Below, in pieces: positions 1 to 5,479 of a stretch of DNA of 5,479 bases. The stretch's first letter is position 1. Each line of letters opens with the position of its first letter. The notes under the pieces were generated by a model. That model saw only the letters and a program-made list of their open reading frames with translations. It did not search any database and was not told where the DNA came from. Location of the stretch: NCBI GenBank assembly GCA_030049955.1, contig JASIJX010000170.1, forward strand, positions 1 to 5,479, in the 5' to 3' direction. This DNA comes from Acidobacteriaceae bacterium. GTDB lineage: Bacteria; Acidobacteriota; Terriglobia; Terriglobales; Acidobacteriaceae. The position numbers and the translations under genes were made by a program.

Positions 1-2106
1 GGGAGGATCGAAGGCCAGCTTCCGATCGGCGCTCATCATGTCACGTTCCGCTTCGCGCTGCTCTTCGCGGAAGGTGTGGAGAGCTTGGCGCAGATACTCC
101 AACGCATCCTCAGGAGCGTGCTCCAGTTGCTCTGCGAGCTGGAAGAGTTCGGCCACGCTGACGCGCTGGATGACGCCGATGTCGACCTGCCGCGCCAGCA
201 CGTCGGCTCCCTTATCCTTCAATAGCTCCTTAATCTCATGCATGAAGATCACGAGATCGAGCGAGTCGAGGCCTGCGTCAACCAGGTTGTAGGATTCGTT
301 ACCGGTGAGATTGTAGCGCGCCTTCAATTCATCGAAGGGAGTCTGCCGCCCGGAACATAAAGACGAAGGCCCCGCATCCTTCTCGCGCGAGAATTCGTTC
401 AAGACGTTAAATTCGCCGGCCCCCCACATCTGCTTGACCTTGTGCCGCATAATCTTGCCGGAACTGGTGCGCGGAATGGCGCGCGGCGCGATAAAGGAGA
501 TTAGCGCAACTTCGACATTGAGGAAGTTGCGTATGGCCTGCGCGATCTTCCGGGCGTCAGGAAGCTGATTGGGGTTCTTCACTTCGGCTACGATAGCGAG
601 CGCAGGCTCGCTTTCCTCGTGAACCTGGAAAGCAGCCACGCAGTGGGCACGGATCAGAGGCGACGACCGCTCGACCACGCTCTCGATATCCTGCGGATAA
701 TAGTTCTGCCCGCGCAGGATGATCATGTCCTTGATGCGGCCGCAGACGAACAACTCGCCGTCATGGAAGAAACCCATATCGCCGGTCCGAAGGAAGCCGT
801 CATCGTACGGGGTGTCGTCGACGAGTCTCGCGCGAAACTGCTTCAGCGTCAGCTGAGGATTGTTCCAGTAGCCGATGCACTTGCCGGTGCCCGCAACCCA
901 TATCTCGCCAACACTGCCGTCCCTGAGAACATTGTGGCGCTCCGGCTCAACGATCCTCACATCCATACCCGGCAGCGTCTTGCCGCAACTGACGATCTTT
1001 GAGGACACACCAATTTCCGAAACCTCCGTCGTCAGGCGCACCTTGCCCATGGCCAGCGCGTTCTTGTTGACTGAGATGACGTTGCGTCCGCCCAGAGAAA
1101 CAGCCAGAGTGTTCTCCGCGAGCCCATATGCAGCGTAGAAGGCTTCGGCCTTCAGGCCGTACGGCTGGAATGCTTCGAGGAAGCGGGTGTAGGTTTCTGC
1201 CTTCACCGGTTCTGCGGCGACCATCATCACGCGCAGCTCGCTCAGGTCGCACTGCTCCAGACTTTCCTTGGAAATGCGCCCTGCACGCAGGCAGTATTCA
1301 TATGCGAAGTTCGGCGCCGCCGTTGCGGTGGCTTTATGCGTGCTCATCGCCTCGAGCCACAATACGGGGCGCTGGATGAAATCCGTGGGAGAGAAACCGT
1401 ATGTTGTCCCTCCGCGCAGCGCCGGGTAGAGATAGCAGCCGATCAGACCCATGTCGTGGTACTGCGGGAGCCAGGAGACGACAATCGGGGAAGCGTGATC
1501 GATGACCAGTGGCGCTGTGCGGAGGATGTTCTCGTGCGTCACCATCACGCCCTTGGGTTCCATGGTGGAGCCGGAGGTGTACTGCAGGAAAAGAATATTT
1601 CCCGGCGTGGGAAAGGTTTCACCCGCGACCACGTCCCTGAACGCCTCCGTGACAACCCAGGGTAGGCCGGAGATGTATTCGCCATCCAGGCCAGAAGTCG
1701 CGACACCGCTGCGGGCGAGGTTTGTCTTCAGTGAGGCATGATACTCGCTGCAGGTCAGGATGCCGACGGCCTCGCAGTCCTTGGCGATGTGCACCATTTT
1801 GTAGAGCGCACTCTGAAAGCCCCGGGAGCTGGGTGGATAAACGGGGACGGGGATCAGACCCGCGCGCACACAGCCGAAGAACGCACAGATCATTTCCAGG
1901 CCCGGAGGGTACGCCAAGAGGAGACGATCGTCCTGCGTGAAGCGTCCATCCCTAATCAGGTTCTGTGCGATCGCCTTCGTCCGCGCCACAAATGACCCGT
2001 AGGTGTAGCTCTCGAGCGTATTCCCATTCAGATCGATATAGGAGAACAGGAGCTTATGTGGATGCTCCTGCTCAAGCCGGTCAAGTTCCTCTAAAATTGA
2101 CGACAT
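1..2106 (-). CDS. Fatty acyl-AMP ligase fused to an acyl carrier protein domain, C-terminus off the window
   Basis: This cytoplasmic enzyme is expected to adenylate a free fatty acid with ATP and load it onto the phosphopantetheine arm of its own ACP. Reading inward from the ATG at 2106-2104 gives 702 uninterrupted residues to the window edge. The AMP-binding domain spans about 1-560: YTSGST..PKGV at 176-187 (ATP loop), the FAAL-type SWLPQYHDMGLIG at 211-223, AAYGLAENTLAVS at 325-337, RTGDMGF at 440-446, the hinge GRIKDMIILRGQNYYPQDIE at 456-475, and the C-terminal lysine in PRTSSGKIMR (K551). The YHDMG and YGLAEN.L.VS motifs favour a FAAL over an acyl-CoA ligase. The ACP follows at about 588-662, with the carrier serine in DAGLDSLDL (S615). 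Beyond it lies a charged helical linker (about 663-702), so at least one more domain or a tail lies outside. The start is well supported: an in-frame TGA lies two codons upstream. The Shine-Dalgarno is poor; GAAAGGG sits 15 bases away. The family call is firm; the chain length accepted is unknown. Confidence 0.93.
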   Translation of the reverse strand, partial: MSSILEELDRLEQEHPHKLLFSYIDLNGNTLESYTYGSFVARTKAIAQNLIRDGRFTQDDRLLLAYPPGLEMICAFFGCVRAGLIPVPVYPPSSRGFQSALYKMVHIAKDCEAVGILTCSEYHASLKTNLARSGVATSGLDGEYISGLPWVVTEAFRDVVAGETFPTPGNILFLQYTSGSTMEPKGVMVTHENILRTAPLVIDHASPIVVSWLPQYHDMGLIGCYLYPALRGGTTYGFSPTDFIQRPVLWLEAMSTHKATATAAPNFAYEYCLRAGRISKESLEQCDLSELRVMMVAAEPVKAETYTRFLEAFQPYGLKAEAFYAAYGLAENTLAVSLGGRNVISVNKNALAMGKVRLTTEVSEIGVSSKIVSCGKTLPGMDVRIVEPERHNVLRDGSVGEIWVAGTGKCIGYWNNPQLTLKQFRARLVDDTPYDDGFLRTGDMGFFHDGELFVCGRIKDMIILRGQNYYPQDIESVVERSSPLIRAHCVAAFQVHEESEPALAIVAEVKNPNQLPDARKIAQAIRNFLNVEVALISFIAPRAIPRTSSGKIMRHKVKQMWGAGEFNVLNEFSREKDAGPSSLCSGRQTPFDELKARYNLTGNESYNLVDAGLDSLDLVIFMHEIKELLKDKGADVLARQVDIGVIQRVSVAELFQLAEQLEHAPEDALEYLRQALHTFREEQREAERDMMSADRKLAFDPP

Positions 2107-2135
2107 TTTGGTTCAGCAAAGCCCTTTCGAACGTT

Positions 2136-2168
2136 AACAGGAACAACCCGTTTCTTGGAACAGGAACA
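2136..2168. repeat. Direct repeat AACAGGAACA, two copies 23 bases apart
   Basis: AACAGGAACA occurs at 2136-2145 and again, perfectly, at 2159-2168. The start-to-start distance is 23 bases, close to two helical turns, which would put both copies on the same DNA face. The pair lies 30-62 bases upstream of the FAAL start, reading on its strand as TGTTCCTGTT. It could be a tandem operator for a regulator of that gene. The repeat is seen directly; the role is inferred. Confidence 0.45.
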
Positions 2169-2202
2169 TTTCGTCGCCTGCAATGCCCTCGTGTTCATTA
2201 CC

Positions 2203-2224
2203 GCCTTGCAAAGTGAGCCTTGCA
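2203..2224. repeat. Direct repeat GCCTTGCA, two copies 14 bases apart
   Basis: GCCTTGCA occurs at 2203-2210 and at 2217-2224, separated by six bases, near the middle of the divergent intergenic region. It could be part of a regulator site or simply chance at eight bases. No known binding motif was recognised. Confidence 0.25.
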
Positions 2225-2292
2225 GCCATCTCGATCAAAAGTAAGCAAATGAAGCGGACCGAATGGATAGAGCTTAACTGGCCGATCCGTCG

Positions 2293-2322
2293 TGACCTGG
2301 CAATGCGCCAGTCAGGAGGTCA
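2293..2322. promoter_or_regulatory. Inverted repeat TGACCT/AGGTCA overlapping a perfect ribosome-binding site
   Basis: TGACCT at 2293-2298 is the exact reverse complement of AGGTCA at 2317-2322, with 18 bases between them. Inside this lies a second possible hairpin, CTGGC (2297-2301) with GCCAG (2307-2311) and a five-base loop. The right arm covers the last three bases of the AGGAGG ribosome-binding site (2314-2319), so the RNA fold could mask it. The two hairpins share C2297 and T2298 and so compete slightly. As DNA it could instead be a dyad operator. The symmetry is seen; the function is inferred. Confidence 0.35.
2314..2319 (+). promoter_or_regulatory. Consensus Shine-Dalgarno AGGAGG for the small leader-like ORF
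   Basis: AGGAGG is a full match to the 16S rRNA 3' end and sits six bases before the ATG at 2326. It is the strongest ribosome-binding site in the window and the main reason to take the small ORF seriously. Confidence 0.55.
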
Positions 2323-2325
2323 AAA

Positions 2326-2580
2326 ATGGTCCAGGAATCCGGGAAACGAATGAACCCAATCCACTCGTCTGTGAATATGCACACCATGCTAGCAGAGCGA
2401 TGGATGGATTTCATCAGCCTGCGGCACCAAAGTTTCCGCAGCCGGATTTTCGTGGGGAGTGAGGCCCCTTGCCCGGCAACCACTTTCACGCTACGATCAG
2501 CATTGCAGCGTTCACCGCCGCGTATGCCGGCTCCTGCCGAGGCATGGCAGGACTCAACGGCGTACTGGAGAAAGTCGTGA
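2326..2580 (+). CDS. Possible 84-residue leader or small protein translationally coupled to the desaturase
   Basis: I do not recognise this protein. Support is positional: a perfect AGGAGG six bases before the ATG, and a TGA stop that overlaps the best desaturase start as GTGA (2577-2580), a classic coupling arrangement. Against it, the sequence is low in recognisable structure, with no signal peptide, membrane segment or known motif. The C-terminal half is rich in Pro, Ala, Ser and Arg, and it uses codons such as CGA, CTA, TCA and AGA that are uncommon in the flanking genes. It is slightly basic with two cysteine-free termini and one Cys near the middle. It may be a leader whose translation opens the desaturase start, a genuine small protein, or a chance frame inside a 5' UTR. 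Confidence 0.35.
   Translation: MVQESGKRMNPIHSSVNMHTMLAERWMDFISLRHQSFRSRIFVGSEAPCPATTFTLRSALQRSPPRMPAPAEAWQDSTAYWRKS
2567..2570 (+). promoter_or_regulatory. Ribosome-binding site GGAG that decides the desaturase start
   Basis: GGAG followed by AAA lies six bases before an in-frame GTG at 2577. The alternatives are worse: TTG at 2469 adds 36 residues unlike the family, ATG at 2544 has GAGG only one base away, and ATG at 2592 has its nearest GGAG 21 bases upstream. Confidence 0.5.
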
Positions 2581-3737
2581 CCTATCACCCCATGGCTTCC
2601 GCTCTCAGTACCCCAGTTGGCGTATCGCCACATCCCGCGGAGGACGATCTAGTCTCCCACGATCTCCCGCAGGAGGTAGTGGACCCTGACAGCGATCTCT
2701 CCTTTCCGAAGATTCTTCGACGGCGGCTGGACCAATATTTCACTGAACAGAAGCTCTCTCCCAAAGCAAACCGCATGATGGGGGTCAAGATCGGGGCGGG
2801 ATTTACTGTGCTGGCTGGCAGTTGGGCTGTCATCTACGCACTGCGTCCCGGCACTGGATGGTTCGTTGCGCTCTATATTCTTGGCGGACTGGCCCAGACT
2901 TTCCTCCTTCTCAACATTGCCCACGACAGCAACCATAACGCGATCTCGTCAAGGGCATCCGTGAACAAAGCGCTGAACTACGTCTTCGACGTGTGCGGGA
3001 TCAACTCGTATATGTGGAGGATTCTGCATCACCGCGGGCATCACTCCTGCGTCAACGTTCATGGCGAGGACGACGCTCTGACAGGCCGCGGGTTGCTCCG
3101 GTTTACGCCATACGAGCCTCTCCGCCCCTTGCAGCGGTTTCAGCACATCTACGCCCTGTGTCTGTACGCCGTCTTCTCGCTTGACTACGTTTTTGTCCGG
3201 GATTTCGAAGCCTTCTTCTTCCCCGCGCATGATTACCTGAAGAAGACACATCATCCCACCCGGGAATACACGATCCTCTTCGCGGGCAAAGCCTTTTATT
3301 TCACCTATATGCTCGTGCTGCCCGTGGTGCTGCTAGGCATGCCGATCATGTGGGTCGCCGGGGCATTCCTCCTCGTGCACCTGATCATCGGCCTGAGCGT
3401 GGCGCTGGTTTTCCAGACGACCCACACGGTGGATAGTACGTACTTCCCGAAAGGTCGCAACGAGTTCGAGAACGGCGTGTATCATATCTTCGCTACAACC
3501 GCGGACTACGCTACGACAAATCCTGTCGTGGGCTGGCTTACAGGCGGGCTCAACCATCATGTCGTACACCATCTATGTCCGTTCGTGTGCCACACACACT
3601 ATGCCCCGCTGACGCGCATTGTTGAAAGGACCGCCGCAGAATTCGGCGTACCTTACCGCCAGCACTCCACAATGACACGTGCGATCTGGCATCACCTGAT
3701 ACTGTTGAAGGAACTGGGAGACGGAACCTGGTCCTGA
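2577..3737 (+). CDS. Membrane fatty acid desaturase with three histidine boxes (linoleoyl-CoA desaturase-like)
   Basis: This is an integral membrane di-iron enzyme expected to insert a double bond (or convert one to a triple bond) in a fatty acyl chain, using O2 and electrons from an unseen donor. From the GTG it is 386 residues. The histidine boxes are HDSNH at 116-120, HHRGHH at 151-156 and HHVVHH at 327-332. The last is followed by LCPFVCHTHY, matching the family's HHLFP..CH.HY. Hydrophobic segments lie near 71-91, 95-114, 190-207 and 236-280. The family-like body begins at FPKILRRRLDQYF (43-55), preceded by a variable acidic, Pro-rich tail. The third box has HHVVHH where front-end desaturases usually have QIEHH, which points to a different subgroup. 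The start is uncertain (2577 preferred, 2592 next). It lies downstream of the small ORF and about 100 bases before the P450. Lipid-, CoA- or ACP-linked substrate cannot be decided from sequence; the divergent FAAL-ACP suggests ACP. Confidence 0.9.
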   Translation: MTYHPMASALSTPVGVSPHPAEDDLVSHDLPQEVVDPDSDLSFPKILRRRLDQYFTEQKLSPKANRMMGVKIGAGFTVLAGSWAVIYALRPGTGWFVALYILGGLAQTFLLLNIAHDSNHNAISSRASVNKALNYVFDVCGINSYMWRILHHRGHHSCVNVHGEDDALTGRGLLRFTPYEPLRPLQRFQHIYALCLYAVFSLDYVFVRDFEAFFFPAHDYLKKTHHPTREYTILFAGKAFYFTYMLVLPVVLLGMPIMWVAGAFLLVHLIIGLSVALVFQTTHTVDSTYFPKGRNEFENGVYHIFATTADYATTNPVVGWLTGGLNHHVVHHLCPFVCHTHYAPLTRIVERTAAEFGVPYRQHSTMTRAIWHHLILLKELGDGTWS

Positions 3738-3748
3738 CCCCGTGGTTT

Positions 3749-3786
3749 CCTTGATTTCTGGATTTAGGTTTTATTTTCGGTCAAGG
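3749..3786. repeat. Inverted repeat CCTTGA/TCAAGG between desaturase and P450 genes
   Basis: CCTTGA at 3749-3754 and TCAAGG at 3781-3786 are exact reverse complements with 26 bases between, mostly T-rich. The stem is too short and the loop too long for a convincing terminator, and no T-run follows. It may be an operator or chance. The 100-base gap shows no clear promoter, so the two genes could be cotranscribed. Confidence 0.2.
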
Positions 3787-3837
3787 CAAGACGCCAACGC
3801 TCGAGTTGTCTCGCCCAGACCCTATGTTACGTGAGGT

Positions 3838-5229
3838 GTGACATTGTCCACGTCCCTCCCTACTATCTCCCGGATCCGCTCCTTTATGGATTCCCCCGCC
3901 ATCGTGCGTAATCCGGTGTCGATTCTTTCAACTTATGTAGAGGAACTGGGCGATACCTTCCGGTTTTACATCGGAGGTCTCAAGGAAGCCATCGTCACGA
4001 CCGACCCGATCGTGATTGAACATGTACTTAAGTCGAATGCTGAAAACTACCGGAAGTCTGAAATCCAGGTGAAGCGCATGGGGCACTTCCTTGGCAAGGG
4101 ATTGCTCACCACCGAGGGAGAAGCATGGCGCAACCAGCGCCGATTGATCCAGAAAGGCTTTGATCGCAAGCAGCTTGATGCTCTCTCCACTATCATGCAG
4201 GACTCGCTGGCCGAGTCGCTGCGCGAGTTCGACCGCCGCATACAAGAAGGCCCCGTCGACATTTATCCGCAGCTGATGGAGATGACCTTCGCGATGGTCG
4301 CGCGATCACTTTTCGGCGCACGGCTTAGGCGCGAGGACATCGACCTGGTCAGCCACACGATATGTGCGGTGCAGGAGTTTATCGTTCGGCAGACGCTGCA
4401 GCCCTATCTGAATCCGTGGTTCGCTGTTTCGGGAGAACTGAAGAAGCACGAAGATATGCGCGTGTGCGCTGACAGCGTACTGTTGAAGTACATCCAGGCG
4501 CGCCGCAATCAGCCGCCCGGAAGCGATTTGCTTCAGAGCCTGATGGATGCTCGTTACGCCGACGGCGAAGGCATGAGCGATGAAATGGTACTTAGTGAGA
4601 GCATGCAGTTGCTGGTTGCCGGGCACGAGACGTCCTCCAATGCCCTCTCGTGGCTGCTCTATCTACTGAGCACACATCCTGATGCCCTCGAACGTGTGCG
4701 CGAGGAGTTCTATGCTGTGCTTGGCGACGCTCCGTTGAGCCACGCAGATGTTCTGAAATTTCCATACACCACGCAGATCATTCAGGAGGCGCTGCGCCTC
4801 TATCCTCCATTCTGGATGGTCGACCGCATGGCGGTGAACGAGGATCGCGTAGGCGATGTCGTCATCCCTGCTGGTTCGATGGTGATCGTTTATATCTACG
4901 GCGCACACCATGCGAAGAGCCGCTGGGAAAATGTTGGAGATTTCCGGCCGGAGCGCTTCGTCAAGGAGAACGAGAAACTACGCACGCCATTCACGTATCT
5001 CCCCTTCGGAGGCGGGCCACGGATTTGCATAGGCAAAGAGTACGCGATGCTCCAGATGCTGATGATTCTGAGCACGCTGCTGCGCCGCTATGATTTCGAG
5101 CTTGTGCCCGGACAGGGGATCGAGGAGCGAGCCATGGTCATCCTGCGGCCGAAGAATGGCATAAAGATGCGCTTTACGCATGCGGTAATGGCAAAGCGGA
5201 ACGGCGCCTCCGCCGCGATAACCGTTTAG
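3838..5229 (+). CDS. Cytochrome P450 monooxygenase, soluble
   Basis: This haem-thiolate enzyme is expected to hydroxylate or otherwise oxidise a substrate, probably a fatty acyl chain given its neighbours, with O2 and two electrons from separate redox partners not seen here. It has 463 residues, normal for a complete stand-alone P450. Visible hallmarks are the C-helix WRNQR (W97, R101), the I-helix oxygen-activating AGHETS (261-266), the K-helix EALR (E317, R320), PERF (371-374), and the haem loop FGGGPRICIG (390-399) with C397 as the iron ligand. There is no N-terminal membrane anchor, so it should be cytoplasmic. The start is GTG at 3838, just after an in-frame TGA (3832). GAGG at 3833-3836 is too close to it but is seven bases from a TTG at 3844, so the true start may be two codons later. 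The stop overlaps that of a convergent small ORF. The CYP family cannot be assigned without a database comparison. In caryoynencin synthesis a P450 acts on a desaturase-made chain, a precedent for the pairing. Confidence 0.95.
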   Translation: MTLSTSLPTISRIRSFMDSPAIVRNPVSILSTYVEELGDTFRFYIGGLKEAIVTTDPIVIEHVLKSNAENYRKSEIQVKRMGHFLGKGLLTTEGEAWRNQRRLIQKGFDRKQLDALSTIMQDSLAESLREFDRRIQEGPVDIYPQLMEMTFAMVARSLFGARLRREDIDLVSHTICAVQEFIVRQTLQPYLNPWFAVSGELKKHEDMRVCADSVLLKYIQARRNQPPGSDLLQSLMDARYADGEGMSDEMVLSESMQLLVAGHETSSNALSWLLYLLSTHPDALERVREEFYAVLGDAPLSHADVLKFPYTTQIIQEALRLYPPFWMVDRMAVNEDRVGDVVIPAGSMVIVYIYGAHHAKSRWENVGDFRPERFVKENEKLRTPFTYLPFGGGPRICIGKEYAMLQMLMILSTLLRRYDFELVPGQGIEERAMVILRPKNGIKMRFTHAVMAKRNGASAAITV

Positions 5230-5381
5230 CCCGGCAGCGTTTCAGGCATCGCTATACCCTTTTCAATCGGGTTCTCGGCGACATCCGCACTGGGATTGAC
5301 GAAACCAAACCGCACATACGCGAACTCTGCTGCCGCAATAGCGACGGCAGCGATGACGAACCCGGTCCAGAACTTACGCAT
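5226..5381 (-). CDS. 51-residue membrane-anchored peptide, probable truncated cytochrome c N-terminus
   Basis: The ATG at 5381-5379 is preceded by GAGGA eight bases upstream, a good ribosome-binding site. The product has a short basic start (MRK), one hydrophobic segment (about 4-22, WTGFVIAAVAIAAAEFAYV), then RFGFVNPSADV and EKGIAMPETL, ending at TAA. From memory, this pattern of anchor, R.G..N..ADV and E...AM..L matches the N-terminus of small single-haem cytochromes c common in Acidobacteriota. Those continue for over 100 residues to a CxxCH haem site, which is absent here. The stop overlaps the P450 stop on the other strand (5227-5229). I infer a gene beheaded at its 3' end, possibly where the P450 locus joined. 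It may still make a small membrane peptide. The gene before it on this strand ends 31 bases upstream, suggesting an operon. Confidence 0.5.
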   Translation of the reverse strand: MRKFWTGFVIAAVAIAAAEFAYVRFGFVNPSADVAENPIEKGIAMPETLPG

Positions 5382-5412
5382 AGTGGAAATCCTCTTTGAA
5401 TTTCCGTGCCTT

Positions 5413-5479
5413 TCAATACCAAACTCTGATCCCGAATACGAATTGAGATTCGGCTGTCCTCTCGTGAGCTTGCCGTGCG
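5413..5479 (-). CDS. C-terminal end of a probable outer-membrane beta-barrel protein, partial
   Basis: Only the last 21 residues and a TGA are in the window. They end in SQFVFGIRVWY, an alternating hydrophobic strand closing with an aromatic residue, which is the typical C-terminal signature recognised by the BAM machinery in outer-membrane barrels. It lies 31 bases upstream of, and on the same strand as, the cytochrome c-like ORF. The segment is too short to name the family; a porin or alginate-export type barrel is possible. It could also be a chance frame. Confidence 0.4.
   Translation of the reverse strand, partial: ARQAHERTAESQFVFGIRVWY

Larger units (their letters stand above)
2107..2313. 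promoter_or_regulatory. Divergent control region between the FAAL-ACP gene and the desaturase unit
   Basis: This stretch separates a minus-strand gene starting at 2106 from the first plus-strand ribosome-binding site at 2314, so promoters for both directions should lie here. I see no convincing coding potential in it and no good sigma70 -35/-10 pair on either strand. What does stand out is two pairs of short perfect direct repeats (2136-2168 and 2203-2224) and the left arm of an inverted repeat (2293-2298), listed separately. The regulatory role is inferred from the divergent layout. Confidence 0.5.

Noticed and set aside
619..1002. Plus-strand ORFs inside the FAAL-ACP gene (for example 619-1002, 1336-1665, 1738-1995)
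   Set aside because: They are antisense to a continuous, motif-rich FAAL reading frame and match no family; GC-rich coding DNA commonly produces such shadow frames.
2220..2248. A sigma70 promoter beginning TTGCAG at 2220
   Set aside because: The -35-like box is fair but the sequence at the -10 distance (TAAGCA/AAGCAA) matches TATAAT poorly.
2469..2576. Extending the desaturase upstream to a TTG at 2469
   Set aside because: The extra 36 residues do not look like the family N-terminus, and the GTG at 2577 has a well-placed GGAG and a GTGA overlap. TTG with GGGGAG nine bases upstream remains possible but less likely.
2274..2633. A 119-codon minus-strand ORF across the intergenic region and desaturase start
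   Set aside because: It has no recognisable domain or supporting ribosome-binding site, and it overlaps the better-supported plus-strand starts.
3749..3786. A rho-independent terminator between desaturase and P450
   Set aside because: The only inverted repeat has a six-base stem, a 26-base loop and no following T-run.
3928..4911. Minus-strand ORFs inside the P450 gene
   Set aside because: All are antisense to a P450 frame with every hallmark motif; none has a recognisable domain.
1..5479. CRISPR arrays, tRNA or rRNA genes, transposases, or terminal inverted repeats of an insertion sequence
   Set aside because: No regularly spaced repeats, RNA gene signatures or transposase-like frames were seen on either strand.

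Overview
The window carries an accessory lipid-metabolism locus from a GC-rich Gram-negative bacterium. The genes resemble those of Acidobacteriota or myxobacteria. The Gram-negative call rests on a possible outer-membrane beta-barrel end and a membrane-anchored cytochrome c-like fragment at the right edge. The acidobacterial guess rests on family resemblance recalled from memory and is only moderately secure.

Layout. Bases 1-2106 (minus) hold a fatty acyl-AMP ligase (FAAL) fused to an acyl carrier protein (ACP) domain. The protein runs off the left edge, so its C-terminal part is unseen. Bases 2107-2576 separate it from a plus-strand unit and hold the divergent control region: two direct repeats, an inverted repeat that overlaps a perfect ribosome-binding site, and a small 84-codon leader-like ORF (2326-2580). 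That ORF overlaps the next start codon as GTGA. Bases 2577-3737 (plus) encode a three-histidine-box membrane fatty acid desaturase. After about 100 bases comes a cytochrome P450 (3838-5229, plus) with all the class hallmarks. The P450 stop overlaps the stop of a convergent 51-codon minus-strand ORF (5226-5381), which looks like the N-terminal anchor of a small cytochrome c cut short. The last bases (5413-5479, minus) probably encode the C-terminus of an outer-membrane beta-barrel.

How they may work together. A FAAL activates a free fatty acid with ATP and loads it onto the fused ACP. A desaturase and a P450 can then unsaturate and hydroxylate the chain, on the carrier or after release. FAAL, ACP, desaturase and P450 also occur together in bacterial alkyne and polyyne clusters such as caryoynencin, and FAAL-ACP multidomain proteins occur in myxobacterial ether-lipid synthesis (ElbD). 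This locus could be either of those or an undescribed variant. The missing C-terminal part of the FAAL protein would be the most telling evidence. No CRISPR array, transposase, tRNA or rRNA was seen.
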